Assembly (NCBI GenBank): GCA_050999155.1
Contig: JBPCPM010000028.1
Coordinates: 1-9,554, forward strand
Source of the DNA: JBPCPM01 sp050999155
Lineage (GTDB): Bacteria; Actinomycetota; Thermoleophilia; Solirubrobacterales; 70-9
Direction of reading: 5' to 3'
Length of the DNA stretch: 9,554 nt
The notes beneath the pieces are model-generated. The model worked only from the letters and a program-made list of their open reading frames with translations. It ran no database searches and had not been told where the DNA came from. Position 1 is the stretch's first letter, and each line of letters begins with the position of its first letter. Below are positions 7,568 through 9,554 of the stretch, one piece after another. Position numbers and translations under genes: made by a program.

Positions 7568-8710
7568 TCACTCCTCGTCGCACGAGCCGGTGTCCACGGG
7601 AGGGCCGGTGCGCCGCAGAGCGCTCTTCACGATCGGGGTCGGGACCGCGTAGGAGGTGTAGCCCCCGCCCCTCCTGTGCGCGAAGACCATGCCCACCACG
7701 CGGCCCTGCAGGTCGACGACCGGGCCTCCGGAGTTGCCCGGCCGGGCACGCGAGATCATCCTCATCACCTCCCGCCTCTCGGGCCTGAAATCGCTTCCCT
7801 CCGTGCGAAAGCCGGGGATGGTGGAGATGACGCCAAGCCGCGCGGGCTTGACCACGTAGGGGCCGCCGCCAGGGAAGCCGAGCAGTGCCGCCGCCGTGCC
7901 CGGCTTGGCTTTGGTATTGATCTCAAGGGCGCGCTCCCCCCTCACCCCGGGTGTGCGGAGGATGGCGACGTCGTTGAGGTCGTCGTACCAGATCGCCTGC
8001 GCGGCATGGAGCTTGCCCTTGCCCTCCATCTGCACGCCGATCTGCTCCGCGTTCTCCACCACGTGGGCGTTGGTCACGACGATCCCGTCTGCTGCGATCC
8101 AGCCGCTCCCCCCGCTCATGCCCTCGCAGCCGACGACCTGGATCTTCGCGACGCTCGCTGCCGTGGCCAGCACCTGCGGGTCGGTCTTGACGTGCGCGCC
8201 GGCGGGCCGCCCGCGTGCCGCCGGGCCCTCGATGACCGGAAGCTCGTAGGAAACCTTCTCTGAGCCCAGCAATGGTCCCGGCGACGGCACGACCGCGTTG
8301 AGGCCCTCGACGATCCCCGAGTCGTTGATCGAACCTCTCAGGTCGTCGATGCGCACCACGAGCGTCGCGACGATCCACACCATGATCAGGCCGAGAACGC
8401 CCGTCAGCAGCGCGCCCCCCGCCGCGTTGAGCCTGTCGCGACCGCGCGACAGGCGTCGCAGGGCAAATCCCACGCGCTCGAGGGCGGCCGCCACCAAGGC
8501 GCCGCAGAGCAGCGCGCCAGGGACCGCGAGCACAGGCGCGAGAGCGTCGTTCAGGCCGTCCTCGAGGACCAGCGGCGCCACGCGCGATCCCAGCAGTGCG
8601 CCGGCGAAAAAGCCGATCAGGATCAGCGCGTTGGTCATCAGGCCCCGCCGGTAGCCCCAGACGGCGAGGGCGAGGGTCAGCGCGACGATGAGGAGGTCGA
8701 CGATCGGCAT
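7568..8710 (-). CDS. marP: MarP-like membrane serine protease (CvpA-type membrane domain + S1C trypsin-like protease)
   Basis: The product has 380 residues, from ATG at 8710 to TGA at 7568. The N-terminal third has four hydrophobic helices (about 2-20, 25-47, 60-83 and 98-120), the CvpA/colicin V production-type membrane domain. A linker of about 60 residues follows, then a chymotrypsin-fold protease of the HtrA/S1C group. The triad is complete: His216 in VVTNAHVV, Asp247 in LNDVAIL and Ser327 in RPGNSGGP. There is no PDZ domain. Cys195 (VVGCEGMSGGSG) and Cys377 near the C-terminus match in position the disulfide pair known in Mycobacterium tuberculosis MarP (Rv3671c), which protects cells against acid and oxidative stress from outside the membrane. 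The domain order and cysteines support MarP rather than ordinary DegP/HtrA. The substrate here is unknown. It precedes the FtsH-like gene by 55 bp on the same strand, so a shared transcript is plausible. Confidence 0.9.
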   Translation of the reverse strand: MPIVDLLIVALTLALAVWGYRRGLMTNALILIGFFAGALLGSRVAPLVLEDGLNDALAPVLAVPGALLCGALVAAALERVGFALRRLSRGRDRLNAAGGALLTGVLGLIMVWIVATLVVRIDDLRGSINDSGIVEGLNAVVPSPGPLLGSEKVSYELPVIEGPAARGRPAGAHVKTDPQVLATAASVAKIQVVGCEGMSGGSGWIAADGIVVTNAHVVENAEQIGVQMEGKGKLHAAQAIWYDDLNDVAILRTPGVRGERALEINTKAKPGTAAALLGFPGGGPYVVKPARLGVISTIPGFRTEGSDFRPERREVMRMISRARPGNSGGPVVDLQGRVVGMVFAHRRGGGYTSYAVPTPIVKSALRRTGPPVDTGSCDEE

Positions 8711-8781
8711 GGCAGCCCGCTAGAGCCTACGCCTATGCCGCGCCCGGCGCTGGATGGGCGGCCCACCTCACGCCACAGGCC

Positions 8782-8832
8782 TCATGCCGCCCCGGGACGG
8801 GCCCGCGCGTCCGCCCTCCGACCGTGCGTCAT
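8782..8832 (-). CDS. Possible 16-codon leaderless upstream ORF (doubtful)
   Basis: An ATG at 8832-8830 begins 7 bp after the TATACT box, the spacing expected if a transcript started at the ATG itself. It runs 16 codons (MTHGRRADARARPGAA) to a TGA at 8784-8782, upstream of the marP-like gene. The product is Arg/Ala-rich, which any GC-rich frame tends to give, so chance is likely. If real, it would be a leader peptide rather than a functional protein. Confidence 0.12.
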   Translation of the reverse strand: MTHGRRADARARPGAA

Positions 8833-8839
8833 GCCCGAG

Positions 8840-8845
8840 AGTATA
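8840..8845 (-). promoter_or_regulatory. -10-like box TATACT upstream of marP
   Basis: The minus strand reads TATACT, close to the housekeeping -10 consensus and conspicuous in such GC-rich DNA. No good -35 hexamer lies 16-18 bp upstream, where the sequence is GC-only. It is about 130 bp ahead of the marP-like ATG and 7 bp ahead of another ATG at 8832. It may drive marP with a long leader. Confidence 0.3.
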
Positions 8846-8932
8846 GGTCGCCAACCGGGCCGCCGCGCCGCACCAGCGCCACCGCCATGCAGGCGATCCG
8901 TCTCTAGTCACACCCATAGCCGACAAGCATCC

Positions 8933-9554
8933 TCACCTGGTCTTCACGCTGACGGTCTGGGAGCGTGGTCCTTGTTGGCCGGCGTCGTTGCGCGCGGCGA
9001 CGGCGTAGTAGTAGGTGGTGTTGGGACGCAGGTCGGTGATCGTCAGGTCCAGGCGCTGGCCCACCCCCGGTGCGTCAAAGCCACAGCCCTGGCTGCCACA
9101 CAGCGTCTGGGCGTCTTTGAAGTCCCCGGCGTCGGCGATGGGCTTGAGCGACTGCTTGACCACATAGCGCGACGCGGGCGGGGGGCTGGTCCCGTTGCTG
9201 CCCGCCGCCAAGAAGCCGAGGACCACCTCGGTCGGCGAGGTCGCCTGGGCGCTGAGGCCCTCCACCGCCCCGGGCGCACCATCACCCGCGGGGGCCTGGT
9301 CGCCCGGGCCAAAGGCCACCTGGTAGGACTGCATCTCCCCGCGGATACGCCGCGGGTAGTAGCCGGTAAACAGCGTGTAGGAATGCACCGGGCCTTCGCG
9401 GGCCAAAAGCCCCAACAGCACCTCGGTAGACAGCGCCTCGTCGATCTTCCAACGCCCCTCGTCGATGCGCCCGCGCAACTTGACCGTCTCAGTCTGCCCA
9501 GCCACGACGTATTGCACCTGCAAGCGCACCACGCCCCGCGCACGGTCGCTGATG
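8933..9554 (-). CDS. Exported/surface-type protein with C-terminal fibronectin type III domain (5' end outside window)
   Basis: The frame ends at TGA (8935-8933) and is open to the right edge, so this is the C-terminal part of a longer protein. A GTG at 9532 would give 199 residues, but the coding character continues upstream of it (residues ISDRARG before it), so I treat it as truncated. Numbering from that GTG, residues 1-75 look like a beta-rich segment (LQVQYVV, TVKLRGRIDEGRWKI). A Gly/Ala/Pro linker follows, then an FN3-like domain at about 88-199 with the typical late strands LDLTITDLRPNTTYYYAVAA and ARNDAGQQGPRS. Cys145 and Cys150 lie in an inserted loop and could form a small disulfide, consistent with life outside the cytoplasm. 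FN3 domains mediate binding in cell-surface and carbohydrate-active proteins. No catalytic motif is visible, and the function cannot be named. Confidence 0.75.
   Translation of the reverse strand, partial: ISDRARGVVRLQVQYVVAGQTETVKLRGRIDEGRWKIDEALSTEVLLGLLAREGPVHSYTLFTGYYPRRIRGEMQSYQVAFGPGDQAPAGDGAPGAVEGLSAQATSPTEVVLGFLAAGSNGTSPPPASRYVVKQSLKPIADAGDFKDAQTLCGSQGCGFDAPGVGQRLDLTITDLRPNTTYYYAVAARNDAGQQGPRSQTVSVKTR

Larger units (their letters stand above)
8711..8932. other. Intergenic region upstream of the marP-like gene
   Basis: These 222 bp separate the FN3-protein stop from the marP-like start, both on the minus strand. They hold a TATACT box, a doubtful 16-codon ORF and several short GC-rich inverted stretches. 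None forms a convincing hairpin followed by a T run, so no terminator is called. The marP start has no strong Shine-Dalgarno sequence. Confidence 0.6.

Noticed and set aside
7322..8263. A 313-codon + strand frame across the ftsH start, the gap and marP
   Set aside because: It overlaps two well-supported minus-strand genes, and its product is His/Arg/Ala-rich low-complexity sequence with no domain, typical of a shadow frame.
8740..8815. GC-rich inverted stretches upstream of marP as a terminator for the FN3 gene
   Set aside because: The stems are short or have one-base loops and no T run follows on the minus strand.

Overview
The window is very GC-rich with GC-biased third codon positions, GTG/TTG starts beside ATG, and a MarP-type membrane serine protease. 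Together these suggest a high-GC actinobacterial lineage. A deep-branching group such as Thermoleophilia/Solirubrobacterales is a guess, because no rRNA or other clade marker is present.

Left third (1-3972, + strand): three tightly spaced genes (gaps of 10 and 26 bp) for exported, membrane-tethered proteins. In order they are the end of a Gly/Ser/Ala-rich protein cut by the window edge, an Asp-box (BNR) beta-propeller protein with a transmembrane helix at each end, and a family-5 (Opp/Dpp-type) solute-binding protein. The last has a signal peptide and, unusually, a C-terminal membrane helix. All three finish with a hydrophobic helix and a short basic tail. No transporter permease or ATPase is visible.

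Middle and right (3982-8710, - strand): two membrane protease genes in the same orientation. The upstream gene (7568-8710) is a MarP-like protease with four CvpA-type membrane helices and an S1C trypsin-like domain carrying a complete His-Asp-Ser triad. After 55 bp comes the highlight, a 1176-residue FtsH-type zinc metalloprotease (3982-7512). It has the usual two N-terminal helices and C-terminal M41 peptidase but THREE consecutive AAA+ ATPase modules where canonical FtsH has one. All three keep Walker A, Walker B and both arginine fingers, but the pore loops have diverged and the middle one has lost its aromatic residue. Modules 2 and 3 still share near-identical DNA stretches, pointing to a later internal duplication. 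The gene lacks a Shine-Dalgarno sequence and has a -10-like box placed for a leaderless transcript. It converges on the solute-binding protein gene with only 9 bp between stops.

Right edge (8933-9554, - strand): the C-terminal part of a secreted or surface-type protein ending in a fibronectin type III domain. It is separated from marP by 222 bp that hold a -10-like box and a doubtful 16-codon ORF. No tRNA, rRNA, CRISPR array, insertion sequence or convincing terminator was seen.
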